The notes below the pieces were generated by a model. That model was given only the letters and a program-made list of their open reading frames with translations, did not search any database and was not told where the DNA came from. Positions 15,901 to 25,700 of a stretch of 64,000 bases of DNA are shown piece after piece (position 1 is the stretch's first letter; each line of letters starts with the position of its first letter). The stretch spans positions 24,349 through 88,348 of the IMG/VR virus record IMGVR_UViG_3300025466_000019; one strand, given 5' to 3'. The translations under genes were made by a program, and so were the position numbers. Source of the stretch: a virus.

Positions 15901-16344
15901 CCTTCGGCGTTGGCAAATTTGCCTGCTACTCAACCTTTTGCAGTAGCTCCGCCCCCGTCTATCAATTTATCAGACGTGCAATTCAATGTTTCTCAGGGAG
16001 TTCCTTTATCAACCATGCCAGGCATTTATTCTGTATACAAACTAGATACAATTTTATCAAACAATGTTTCTTCCGACTTAAATAATCCAGCCTCGCTGTT
16101 GACCAATGGCGGATTAGATTATAGATCAGTGGCCAATAAATTTTCCACCTTACAAGCAGGAATCGTGAATATTACAGGCAACGGTTTAAGTATTGAGGCA
16201 AGTTTAAATAATGTAAACAATGTGGTCCCATCCGGTCTTCCTTATACCGCAAACATTTCGGCCTCGGTAATAGCAAAATTTGGAAGCAAGAGTGGATCAG
16301 CATCTAGTCCGTTGACAGTTTTAATACAAGGTAATACAGGTTAA
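12937..16344 (+). CDS. gp27-like baseplate hub protein with long low-complexity C-terminus
   Basis: 1135 residues. The N-terminal two-thirds contain blocks typical of large hub proteins of marine T4-like phages: SYNYIFTLAAL near 54, GFLEALHVSAVAAGYASYAEACFLF near 190-215, KGQNIHECIISVVRD near 390, and HRIYNYIYTGKNVDILNFQ near 487. These resemble gp27 and other VgrG-N-like hub domains, although T4 gp27 is only 391 residues. From about residue 710 the protein becomes Ser/Asn/Gly/Ala-rich with repeated short hydrophobic segments and no recognised fold. It stands just before the gp5-like spike, its expected partner (gp27-gp5 hub). The hub role is inferred from motifs and position. Confidence 0.6.
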   Translation: MAARKFPTSDPTRVSGSKDIQDKTPSPEKMQAKKQTVNQFRRQAKTNVLNNYRSYNYIFTLAALEKNALNDSSQYKNSSNYYVVAKSGGKGTKGITNTQRPSPTELTKEEKALNPLEKNLASLRNRVKDSGVYQLNNQLVAQFNSQSPGAKDFFINNVKIDTVMGGSKNTSMSIATNFDFDILEPYSMTGFLEALHVSAVAAGYASYAEACFLFKIEFVGYPDGDGLPDPVSIPNSSRYFVIRITGVDITVTESGALYKCKAVSVEQIAFGEANQLKDDIKMSGTKVGDILSNFINGINNSKIDDAQTTNQDEDKNLHDTYEIYFPLVTDTGIDTAYLQNPSGYEKNEIASKELTTLLKSNENYAFATPDNSTSTTVVSYSPTSNAVSFSKGQNIHECIISVVRDSNYTKDILKGLNEGKIADSKGMIKYFMVHVELEFTGKYNKNTNSPVYKYRYLVIPYQIHLTRIKPKPDGIIDTTQLKLSAHRIYNYIYTGKNVDILNFQLRFNNLYFQAIAKVLGDQTTSPAADKSVQPSNPISSKFGQGTTAAQANNYTFGISRKITPVDITKPVVDGTPNAGVPQVDPYARLSKNMHESILENTDQCTAEVEIIGDPYYLVTGGSGNQKLKLNSDGTAGDGEAPYTTSDVSVVMFFKNPVDIDPVTGFANFNNAVAEYSGVFQVTQVESKFNDGLFTQKINLVRIPGQVEDVDTSSTPYDPNNPAVSSLTPAFVPVPDPSKAAVEPTIIPEATSPAVQENSSRASYNALLASIANGLPITGLPGDLSNLVPGFNNNLGSLSNLASIGSLINSVKSNIAGATNAAGALINQVTGSAAQGLSNISTVLRLAKSGLSGISINYNSAGGSVAQLSLLGKSIGFSNSTPDNLARSILSSGAKLSNEIGYTAMSAVNRLESNSAGLINGISAKIGNLHGNSAALGIQLGINPSVLSGLSINLQSSILHRISSLAATVPRNVDLNNEIKNGILIDNLPPSALANLPATQPFAVAPPPSINLSDVQFNVSQGVPLSTMPGIYSVYKLDTILSNNVSSDLNNPASLLTNGGLDYRSVANKFSTLQAGIVNITGNGLSIEASLNNVNNVVPSGLPYTANISASVIAKFGSKSGSASSPLTVLIQGNTG

Positions 16345-16346
16345 TC

Positions 16347-18695
16347 ATGCCAATAGAGACCAGAATAAGTGGAAAATATAAATCCTTTGATTCTCCGGGT
16401 CCCTACATAGGAAGAATTACCAATTTGCTTGATACCACGTATATGGGTGGACTAGAAGTTGTTCTTGAAAAAGGACATCCGGGTAATACTCAAATACAAG
16501 AACAAACATATATAGTACAGTACCTTACACCATTTTATGGAGTTACCGATGTTCGAACTGAAGGTAATGATCCTGCTAATTTTAATGATGTTCAAAAAAG
16601 TTACGGTTTTTGGATGGTTCCTCCTGATATAGGAACCAAGGTTCTTTGTATTTTTATTGATGGGGACCCAAATCAGGGCTACTGGATAGGATGCATAGCG
16701 GATCGTTTCCAAAATCAAATGATTCCAGGCATAGCAGCTAGCCAAAACGTGCTGCTCACAGACGCACAGCTCAAAAAATATGGAGAAGTCACTAATCTTC
16801 CAGTAGCTGAATTTTTAAAGAGAACTATCAAACCGCTTATCAGCCCAAATGCGCAGTTAAAACCAGTACATCCGTTCGCTGATAGATTACTAGAACAAGG
16901 ATTGCTGGCAGATAATATTCGAGGAGTTACTTCTAGCTCTGCAAGACGTGAGGTTCCCAGTTCGGTATTTGGCATAAGCACCCCGGGTCCGTTGGATCCA
17001 ACCGGAAAGACAACCTTGATAGGGTACGGAAAAACCAATCAAAAATCCCAACGTATCAGTAGATTAGGCGGAACCCAATTTGTCATGGACGACGGAGATG
17101 CAGCGGGTCAAAACGAATTAGTAAGACTAAGAACCAGAACCGGTCATCAGATTCTCATGCACAACAGCAGCGACTTGATTTATATAGCTAATAGCAAAGG
17201 AACTGCATGGATTGAATTGACATCCAACGGCAAGATAGATGTCTACGCCAATGATAGCGTCAGTATTCATTCTGAAGCAGATTTTAATTTCAGAGCTGAT
17301 CGAGATATAAATCTTGAAGCTGGAAGAAACATTCACATGGCTGCTGGGTCAAACATGGAAACCAATGTTGGAGGATTTTATAATCTTGTAATTTCCGATT
17401 ATGCTAAAATATCTATAGCCAACGACAAAGATGAAACAGTTGGAGGCAGTTCAAGATTTACTGCAGGAGATTCTATCAATCAGTCGGCAACTCGTAATAT
17501 AATCGCCACTGCTGGCTCAGGAATGAGCTTGTCGGCGGGCGGAAATTTAAATCTTACTACCGATGTAAACTTGAATCTCTCAGCTACTGGAGATATACTG
17601 CAAACTGGATATCAAATATTCCTAAATGGACCTCCGGCCGAAGAGGCAGAAAAAGCTGACGATGCCAATCCGGCTCCTGCCTTGCCTTTTTACCATCTAC
17701 CTAATAGAGTTTACAGCGCTGGATGGTCAAAAGGTAATTTCTATCAAGGTCCGCCTATCGCTAGTATCATGCAACGTGTTCCTACCCATGAGCCGTGGGA
17801 TCAACATGAAAATATTAATCCTGATCTATTCAGTCCTGCACGGACAGATGTAACCTTGATAGATAGATCTGCAAGCGGTATTCCGGCAAACACCAGCGGA
17901 GCAGCCCCGTCTAACAGTGCTGATGTTATACCTGGAACATGCGATCCTGTTTATGCCAAACAAATTTCAGAACCCGCGAGCCAGGCAGGAATTTCCGCTC
18001 TCAAAGAAGCATGCAAGCAATTAAATATCACTTCGCCGGTGGCAATCGCCTCTCTTTTAGGTATTGCAGGTGGCGAAAGTAGATGGAAAACGGTACAGGA
18101 AGGATTTAATTACAGCGCGGCCAGATTGTTGCAGGTATTTCCAAGTGTGTTTAAAGGGGATCAAGCGTTGGCACAACAATATGCTGGCAATCCCAATAAC
18201 AGTTTACCAGAATTTTTATATGGGTATCAAACCGCTAAAGGAAAAGGACTAGGCAATACACAGCCAGGCGATGGAGCTAAATTTATCGGTAGAGGCTATA
18301 TACAATTAACTGGTAGAGCAAATTATGCACGATATGGTCAAATACTTTATCAAAAACAAGCATTAAACTCGCCGACTGCATTAGTTGATGATCCTACTCT
18401 ATTGTTAGATCCAAAAATCGCAGCACTGGCTAGTGCGGCCTACATGTTGGATAGATGTAAAACTTCTGTGACCGATCCAGGATATTTTGAAGCAGCAGTC
18501 CGTTCGGTTGGCTTTTGTACTCCGGACATACACACCACAAAACTTGGTTTTTATCAGTGTTTTATTGGACAACTGCAAGGAAATTCTTCAAACATTCAAG
18601 CTCCTACTCCTCAAACCAACAGCGCAGGTCAACCAATAACTTCAACTGTGCCTCCAACCACCCAGTCAACTACCGGACCCAATCCTACTACATAA
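16347..18695 (+). CDS. 5: gp5-like baseplate spike with C-terminal GH19 lysozyme domain
   Basis: 782 residues. The OB-fold at 1-130 (GPYIGRITNLLDTTYMGG, YGFWMVPPDIGTKVLCIF, GYWIGCI) is the gp5/VgrG spike base. Residues about 300-427 are the needle, with alternating VxGxxxN-type short strands (NLEAGRNIHMAAGSN, GNLNLTTDVNLNLSATGD). From about 547 to 735 there is a GH19 chitinase/lysozyme-like domain: AGGESRWKTVQEGFNYSAAR with the catalytic Glu, then GDGAKFIGRGYIQLTGRANY. It should pierce the outer membrane and digest peptidoglycan during injection. In T4 the lysozyme domain is of a different family and sits between OB fold and needle; here it follows the needle. A Thr/Pro/Ser tail ends the protein. 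Confidence 0.85.
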   Translation: MPIETRISGKYKSFDSPGPYIGRITNLLDTTYMGGLEVVLEKGHPGNTQIQEQTYIVQYLTPFYGVTDVRTEGNDPANFNDVQKSYGFWMVPPDIGTKVLCIFIDGDPNQGYWIGCIADRFQNQMIPGIAASQNVLLTDAQLKKYGEVTNLPVAEFLKRTIKPLISPNAQLKPVHPFADRLLEQGLLADNIRGVTSSSARREVPSSVFGISTPGPLDPTGKTTLIGYGKTNQKSQRISRLGGTQFVMDDGDAAGQNELVRLRTRTGHQILMHNSSDLIYIANSKGTAWIELTSNGKIDVYANDSVSIHSEADFNFRADRDINLEAGRNIHMAAGSNMETNVGGFYNLVISDYAKISIANDKDETVGGSSRFTAGDSINQSATRNIIATAGSGMSLSAGGNLNLTTDVNLNLSATGDILQTGYQIFLNGPPAEEAEKADDANPAPALPFYHLPNRVYSAGWSKGNFYQGPPIASIMQRVPTHEPWDQHENINPDLFSPARTDVTLIDRSASGIPANTSGAAPSNSADVIPGTCDPVYAKQISEPASQAGISALKEACKQLNITSPVAIASLLGIAGGESRWKTVQEGFNYSAARLLQVFPSVFKGDQALAQQYAGNPNNSLPEFLYGYQTAKGKGLGNTQPGDGAKFIGRGYIQLTGRANYARYGQILYQKQALNSPTALVDDPTLLLDPKIAALASAAYMLDRCKTSVTDPGYFEAAVRSVGFCTPDIHTTKLGFYQCFIGQLQGNSSNIQAPTPQTNSAGQPITSTVPPTTQSTTGPNPTT

Positions 18696-18703
18696 ATATT
18701 CAT

Positions 18704-19144
18704 ATGCCATATAAAAATCTTGAACTTAATCCACCGCAATTTAGCGCTGCTTTGCAAAATAAACAAAGCCAGTTTTATATTGGATATAGCAGTGTGAATG
18801 TAGGAACCTTAGGAACCACTAAATTATATGATTTTAATCTTATAAAGCAGGATCTATTGAATCAGTTTAATACAAAACAGGGCGAAAGAGTGATGAATCC
18901 CTCATTTGGAACAATTATTTGGGGATTGATGTTTGAACCTTTCACGGATGATGTCAAGCAAGCTATCACTAATGATATCAATCGCATCTGCAATTTTGAT
19001 CCAAGAATTGTTCCTATACAAATAGATATCACTGAACAAGAATATGGAATGATTTTAGAACTTACTCTTCAATATGTAGGAACGGATCAAAGTCTCAATT
19101 TAAGATTGAATTTTGATCGAGAAGTTGGAATATTGCCGCAGTAA
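18704..19144 (+). CDS. 25: gp25-like baseplate wedge protein
   Basis: 146 residues from ATG 18704; the frame is open upstream through the end of gp5 but the shorter form matches the family (T4 gp25 is 132). LYDFNLIKQDLLNQFNTKQGERVMNPSFGTIIW is the GPW/gp25 signature, followed by LMFEPFTDDVKQAITNDI and an RI.NFDPRI block. gp25 is a wedge component contacting the sheath and is conserved in contractile machines from phages to type VI secretion. It lies between gp5 and gp6. Confidence 0.92.
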   Translation: MPYKNLELNPPQFSAALQNKQSQFYIGYSSVNVGTLGTTKLYDFNLIKQDLLNQFNTKQGERVMNPSFGTIIWGLMFEPFTDDVKQAITNDINRICNFDPRIVPIQIDITEQEYGMILELTLQYVGTDQSLNLRLNFDREVGILPQ

Positions 19145-19167
19145 TAATATACCAATTTAATTAAAAC

Positions 19168-19175
19168 AATAAATA
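19168..19175 (+). promoter_or_regulatory. Late-promoter-like AATAAATA before gp6
   Basis: AATAAATA ends 25 bases before ATG 19201 in the short spacer after gp25 and matches seven of eight bases of the T4 late consensus. No strong ribosome site is visible in the leader. Confidence 0.5.
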
Positions 19176-19200
19176 TCGGTATCAACGAGATAGATAAAGT

Positions 19201-22200
19201 ATGATACCGTCAACAACAAATAAATATCTGGTCGCCGAGAACTGGACAAAAATTTATCAAAGTTTTAAAAACGCAGAATTTCAAAGTTATGATTTTGAAA
19301 CGCTGCGTCGTACAATGATTACCTATCTCCAGCAGAATTATCCCGAAGATTTCAATGATTATATTGACAGCAGCGAATTTATAGCATTAGTTGATCTTAT
19401 TGCATTTTTGGGACAAAATCTCAGTTTTCGTATTGATTTAAATGCTCGTGAAAATTTCATAGAAACTGCCGAACGTCGAGACAGTATTCTTCGTTTGGCC
19501 TACTTGATTAATTATAATCCATCCAGAAATATTTCCGCTAATGGATTCTTAAAAGTATCATCGGTATTTACAACAGAAAACATCTATGACTCTAATGGCA
19601 TTAATCTTGCCAATAACATTATTGGTTGGAATGATCCAACAAACCCTAATTGGTACCAACAGTTTATTACTGTTATGAACGCTGCTATTTCGTCACCAAA
19701 TGCATTTGGAAATCCGGCAGCCAGCAAAGTAATAAATGGTATACAAACAGATCAGTATAAAATTAATTCAAGCGGAAATGGACTTCCGGTTTTTGGTTTC
19801 AATGCAAATATTGCAGGAACTTCCATGCCATTTGAATTGGTATCCTCGAGTTTTGCCAATAAAAATTACATTTATGAAGAACCCCCGCGTCCAGGCAATC
19901 AGTTGGGTATCATATTTCAAAATGATAATCAAGGAAGCGGTAGTGCCAATACAGGATTTTTTGTTCAATTCAAACAAGGAGCTTTGGCATCCAGTACTTT
20001 TAGTATTGATAGCCCGGTTCCAAACGAATTAATCGGTGTCAATGTAAGCAATATTAACAATACAGATGTGTGGTTATGGCAATTGTCATCAAACGGATCA
20101 ACTCCCAACACATTATGGACTCAAGTTCCTGCAGTGACAGGTAACAATGTAATTTACAACAGTATCAGCTTAGGCAATCGTAATTTTTACGCAGTTATAA
20201 GTCGAGCCAACGATCAAATTGACCTTTCTTTTGCAGATGGCAGTTTTGGTAATCTGCCTAATGGTAGTTTTATTTTATATTATAGACAAAGCAATGGACA
20301 AACTTATTCTGTTACTCCACAGCAGATGAATAATATATCAGTACAGATTCCTTACACCAACAAATCGGGACAATCTCAAAATCTTACCTTGGTTTTGAGT
20401 TTACAATATACAGTATCTAATGCCGCTGCAAGTCAATCCAATAGTGATATAGTATTAAAGGCTCCGCAAACCTATTATACTCAAAATAGAATGATCACCG
20501 GGGAGGATTATAATATTGCTCCTTTGAATGTTGATCCTGATATCATCAAGGTAAAAAGTATAAATCGTGTTAGCAGCGGTATAAGCAAATATTACGAATT
20601 AACTGACATAAGCGGAGCGTACAGTTCAACGGATATTTTTGCCAGCGACGGCATTTTATATAAAGAAACAAATCTCAATAACTTTGAATTTTCTTTTACT
20701 ACCAGAAATCAAATTTTTTCCACTATATCAACTCGTTTGGCCTCTGTAATAGATTCTCCAAGTTTTTATGCATTTTATTTAGATAGCAATAATTATCCAA
20801 GGATTAATTTGCAATCGTATAATCTCAAATGGACGCAGTCCACCACTGCCAATAATGATCAATCTACTGGATATTTTAGTGCATTGTCCGTATCAAGTTT
20901 TACCCCGGTCAGCATAGGATCATTTGGAAGTAATAATTTAGCTTATCTTGTTCCAGGAACATTAATTAAGTTTATACCCCCAACTCCTGGACAATATTTT
21001 TTGCCAAATGGCAAATTGACCACTGTTGCTGATGATACTACAGTATCTTATATATGGATACAGATAGCAAATGTAATCGGCGATGGATCCAATACCGGAC
21101 TAGGAACTCTCAATAACGGGACAGGCCCTGTTATATTGTCCGGAGTGGTACCAACTGGATCTATACCTACAGAAGTAATTCCTCCTTTCCAAACAATTCT
21201 ACCGTATGGATTAGAAGTAGAAATAGCGAATCTTTCTTTGGCCAAAAGAAATTTTGGGTTAAGCTTCAGTGTTTCATCCATGACCTGGTTAATAATCGAA
21301 GACACCAATCTCAATTTAACAAGTCCTTTTAGTTTATCTAATCAAGGAAATGTAAGTAATTCAAATTTAGATTCCAGCTGGATGGTAGCATTTCAATGGA
21401 CAGGTCAGCAATACACAGTAATGTATCGAGTGGTAGAATATATATTTGAAAGTCAAGGACAAACTGCTTTTTTTGTTGATTCATCAACAAAAAATTATGA
21501 TTTTACAACCGACACGGTTATAAAAGATAGAGTAGATGTGCTTTCAAATAACAGTGTACCTAACAATTCAAATGTTTCGTCAACCACATACAAAGATGTC
21601 AATGTAATTGTGTCTCCAAATGGATCCGTAACAATAGTGTCAAGTGACACTAATCAGCCGCTTGCTATTTTAAATTCTGCCGGATTAGGAATAAATTATT
21701 CTTGGCAAATTAACAGCGCTGTGGTTGAATCCGACGGATATGTCAATCCACAAAAGGTTTTGGTAAGTTTTTATGATAGTAATAATAATGGACAAATACA
21801 GGATCCTGATATGTTTGATATTATTGTTGGAACCTCCACCATAAATGCACAAACAGGATTTAACGATAAATTTGTCTATTTCCAATATTCGTCCGATGGT
21901 TCCACATACAGTTTATACAATGGAACAATTTATGCGTATCCTTCGTTTGATTATGTTCCTAGTTCCATGCGTATAGACGGACAACTATATTATTTTTATG
22001 TGCCCAACATTATCTCGTCTTATTCGGTTATTACAAATTCCTTTTCAATACAAACATTTGCTAATTCAAATAATCCATTGTATTTTGCCTATCCTGGTAG
22101 GAAGGGTTTGAAATTTCATTATGTACATAACAGCGGATCACAACGAAGATTAGACCCTAGTAAAATGAACATTGTTGATGTCTATTTGCTCAGCAGCAGC

Positions 22201-22737
22201 TATGACATCGCTTATAGAAATTGGTTAAGTAGCGGAACAGGAACACCTCCTTTGCCGCCTACTACACAAAGTCTAGAAAATACTTATTCTGCTACATTAG
22301 AACCAATAAAAGCAATCAGTGACGAGATAATATATCATCCTGCAAGATATAAGGTATTGTTTGGAAGTCAAGCAGCCCCGGCACTGCAAGCAACATTCAA
22401 GGCCGTGCAAAGTGCTTCAAGTACAGCAAATACCACGGAATTACAAACTAAAATACTCAATGCAATAAATCAATTCTTTTCAATTGAAAATTGGGATTTT
22501 GGTCAAACCTTTAATTTTGGAGAATTATTAACGTATGTTATGAATATTATGACCCCCGATATTGTAAATTTTGTGATAGTTCCAAATTCGTCAGATAGCG
22601 TGTTTGGAAATCTTTTTCAAATCACTTGCGAAAGCAATGAGATATTTGTTAGCGGAGCAACTGTTAATAATATACAAATTATCAATAATTTAACAGCGTC
22701 TTCGCTGAACGCATCTTCTCTAGTGACCAGTAGCTAA
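19201..22737 (+). CDS. 6: gp6-like baseplate wedge protein, enlarged
   Basis: 1178 residues, against 660 for T4 gp6. The N-terminus carries the family block: VAENWTKIYQSFKNAEFQSYDFETLR, YLQQNYPEDFNDYIDSSEFIAL and NARENFIETAERRDSILRLAYLI, which forms the helical core of the gp6 ring. QNRMITGEDYNIAP near residue 430 and the C-terminal PARYKVLFGS / LLTYVMNIMTPDIVNFVIVP blocks are also gp6/gpJ-like. The inserted middle is Asn/Ser/Thr-rich beta structure. gp6 dimers form the backbone of the wedge ring. It is followed 13 bases later by the gp7-like gene. Confidence 0.85.
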   Translation: MIPSTTNKYLVAENWTKIYQSFKNAEFQSYDFETLRRTMITYLQQNYPEDFNDYIDSSEFIALVDLIAFLGQNLSFRIDLNARENFIETAERRDSILRLAYLINYNPSRNISANGFLKVSSVFTTENIYDSNGINLANNIIGWNDPTNPNWYQQFITVMNAAISSPNAFGNPAASKVINGIQTDQYKINSSGNGLPVFGFNANIAGTSMPFELVSSSFANKNYIYEEPPRPGNQLGIIFQNDNQGSGSANTGFFVQFKQGALASSTFSIDSPVPNELIGVNVSNINNTDVWLWQLSSNGSTPNTLWTQVPAVTGNNVIYNSISLGNRNFYAVISRANDQIDLSFADGSFGNLPNGSFILYYRQSNGQTYSVTPQQMNNISVQIPYTNKSGQSQNLTLVLSLQYTVSNAAASQSNSDIVLKAPQTYYTQNRMITGEDYNIAPLNVDPDIIKVKSINRVSSGISKYYELTDISGAYSSTDIFASDGILYKETNLNNFEFSFTTRNQIFSTISTRLASVIDSPSFYAFYLDSNNYPRINLQSYNLKWTQSTTANNDQSTGYFSALSVSSFTPVSIGSFGSNNLAYLVPGTLIKFIPPTPGQYFLPNGKLTTVADDTTVSYIWIQIANVIGDGSNTGLGTLNNGTGPVILSGVVPTGSIPTEVIPPFQTILPYGLEVEIANLSLAKRNFGLSFSVSSMTWLIIEDTNLNLTSPFSLSNQGNVSNSNLDSSWMVAFQWTGQQYTVMYRVVEYIFESQGQTAFFVDSSTKNYDFTTDTVIKDRVDVLSNNSVPNNSNVSSTTYKDVNVIVSPNGSVTIVSSDTNQPLAILNSAGLGINYSWQINSAVVESDGYVNPQKVLVSFYDSNNNGQIQDPDMFDIIVGTSTINAQTGFNDKFVYFQYSSDGSTYSLYNGTIYAYPSFDYVPSSMRIDGQLYYFYVPNIISSYSVITNSFSIQTFANSNNPLYFAYPGRKGLKFHYVHNSGSQRRLDPSKMNIVDVYLLSSSYDIAYRNWLSSGTGTPPLPPTTQSLENTYSATLEPIKAISDEIIYHPARYKVLFGSQAAPALQATFKAVQSASSTANTTELQTKILNAINQFFSIENWDFGQTFNFGELLTYVMNIMTPDIVNFVIVPNSSDSVFGNLFQITCESNEIFVSGATVNNIQIINNLTASSLNASSLVTSS

Positions 22738-22750
22738 GGAATTTTATTAA

Positions 22751-25700
22751 ATGGCCAATACATCGACTACTATTAGAAAATCAGTTAATTTACTTCCTAC
22801 CTATTTTCAAACTAACGTAAATTCTAAATTTCTTGCTAGTACTATTGATCCTTTAATTTCTGTCCCGGAATTGGTTCGTATCAGCGGGTTTGTAGGGAGC
22901 AAACTAGATGTAACCTACAATTCATTAACAGATGTTTACATCTCAGATTCAAATTCATCTAATGCCACTAGTCTAAGACAAAAATATCAATTGCAGCCGG
23001 CGTTAACCATGTCCGATGTTGATCAAAATATCACAAAGGCTTATGGGTTTGACGATTTAGTAAATCAATTAGGCGTATACGGAGCCAATACCAAAAATTT
23101 CAACAAGTTATTTTCTCCAGAAGTCAATGCCTACGATCCACATATTGATTGGGATAAATTTGCCAATTTTAATCAATATTATTGGCTTCCGGTAGGACCT
23201 GATCCTATTTCTATTTCTGGACAGCAGCAAAATACAATTAGCACATATGCCGTAACCGATTCCCCGGATGGTCATTATTTTATTTTTTCACCCGACGGAG
23301 TTACAGAAGATCCGTTAACTACACTTTATAAAGGTGTAACTTATGTTTTTAACGTAAATTCACAAAATACGTTTTACATAAAAGCAAACAATCAATCCGG
23401 CGATTATGCAGCACTTACATCCCAGGATGGAGTGATTAATAACGGTACCAGCACCGGACAGATAATTTTTACGGTAGGAGATACGCTACCTGGAACATTA
23501 TTTTATGGATCAAGTAATAATGATGTAGTTGTAGGCACTTTCTTGATACGACCCATACAGGATAATTCTTCAATTGATGTTGATCAAGACATTGTAGGCA
23601 AAGTTACTTACAAAACAGCCAACGGAATTCAATTTATCAATGGTTTGAAAATTCAATTTGTGGGAAATGTTACTCCTTCTTCGTATCTCAATAAAACGTT
23701 TATTGTAGAGGGTGTTGGTAAATCAATTACCCTGGTGGATTTTTCTACGTTGGTGACTCCGGAAATGGTTGGAACAATATTTGATGAAAATTTTGACGCC
23801 ACAAATTTTGATGACTATCCGTTTGATGGAAATAAAACACTACCTTTAACTCCGGACTATATCACAATAAATCGTGCTAGCAGAGATCTAAATCCATGGA
23901 CAAGATATAATCGATGGTTTCATGCAGATGTAATTACAACTACCGCGTTGGCCAACGGAAATATTCCAGTTCTTCCATCAACAGGCAGAGCTCAACGACC
24001 CATCATTGAATTTGAACCAAACATTCAGTTATACAATTTTGGAACAAATGCTATAATTCCGGTTGACATCATTGATCAAACTAGTGCTGATGTTTTCTCT
24101 ACGATCGAAGGATCAACTGGCTATACAGTCGACGGAGTTGCTCTAACTTCGGGACAGCGCATTATATTTCTAGCAGATACTGATTCATTGGTATATGGAA
24201 ATGTTTTTGAGGTTACATTTGTTTCTATAAACGGACAATATGTTATTAATTTGGTAGAAACGTATTCTCCTGTCACAGGCGACGGTGTCAGTATCACACA
24301 AGGTGATATAGGACAAGGAACCCAATGGTGGTTTAATGGATCACAATGGAATTCTGCTCAAGCAAGATCAAAATTAAATAGTCCTCCTTTATTTGATTTA
24401 TTTGACGGATCAGGTAACAGTTTTAGTGATAAGACATATTATGATTCAATTTTTTATGGTAATCAAATTTTTGGATATTCTATTGGTAAAGGTGCCGATG
24501 ATCTGATATTGGGATTTCCATTAAATTATTACCAAAACATTGGAATTGAAGGTTCCTATCTATTTGAGAATTATTTTAATAACGGATCATTGTCCTTATT
24601 AAACGGTAATCAAATTACTACTATTCAAACCTCACAAACTTTTTTACGTGTCAATCAAGGATCAGCTGGATATTCTTATGAAAATGTTTGGACTGCTGGC
24701 GCTCCTTACCAGTTAGCTGTTCAGCAATTCCAAGTAGCTCCGGCAGGAACTTCAACTATTCCGGTTACCGTATTTGATAATTCCAGTTTAATAACCGATT
24801 TAAAAATTTCCATATTTTTAGATACAATTAAATTAAACACCGATGCTTACACACTCACGACAGCCAGTAATGGATTATCATTGAATGTTAATTTTGTTAA
24901 CACGTTAACAACTGTGACAAATGTATTGTTCAATTGTTACACCAGCTCTAATCCTAATGAAAAAGGCACATATGAAGTTCCTTTAAATTTAACAAATAAT
25001 CCGCTAAATGGTCAGATCGAACAGTTCACTCTTAGCGAACTATCAAATCATGTTCAAACAATGACTCAAAATGATCCTGATTTTTTGGGATTATTTCCTG
25101 GAGAAAGTAATTTAAAGAGTTTGCCGACTGCAAATAGATACGGCACAAGATTGATTAGTAACAATAATCCGCTGTCTTTTGCGCAGATATTCTTGACAGA
25201 CATTGAACATAGTCTTATTAATGCAACCAGAGCAGCAGCTTCCGATTATTATCAATTTAAATTAAATTTACTTAAATTAATTTCACAGTCCGATCAGTTT
25301 GTAACGCCAGGCGGAATACTTGATCAAGCTATTGGTTTGTTGATCAAGAATAAAAATTATACATTTCCTTATTCATTGAGCGATATGATTCCATATGGGG
25401 ATAATTATGTTTCAAAATCGTATACTGTCAAGGATATTAGAAATATAAAATATCCTTTGCCGTCTGTTTTTGATATAACAAAATTATCAAATAGAGCCGT
25501 TTTAATTTATCAAAATGGAAATTTACTTACATATGGAATTGATTATATATTTGATCCTGATAATCCCAGTGTAACAATAATTGCATCTCTGAAAAAAGGA
25601 GATACAATCAACATTGTAGATTACGTCAGTACTGTAGGGTCATATGTTCCGCCTACACCTACAAAATTAGGACTTTATCCTAGTTATGCTCCTTTGATGT

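Noticed and set aside
18690-18698. CATAAATA before gp25 as a late promoter
   Set aside because: It overlaps the gp5 stop and would leave almost no leader before ATG 18704; treated as chance.
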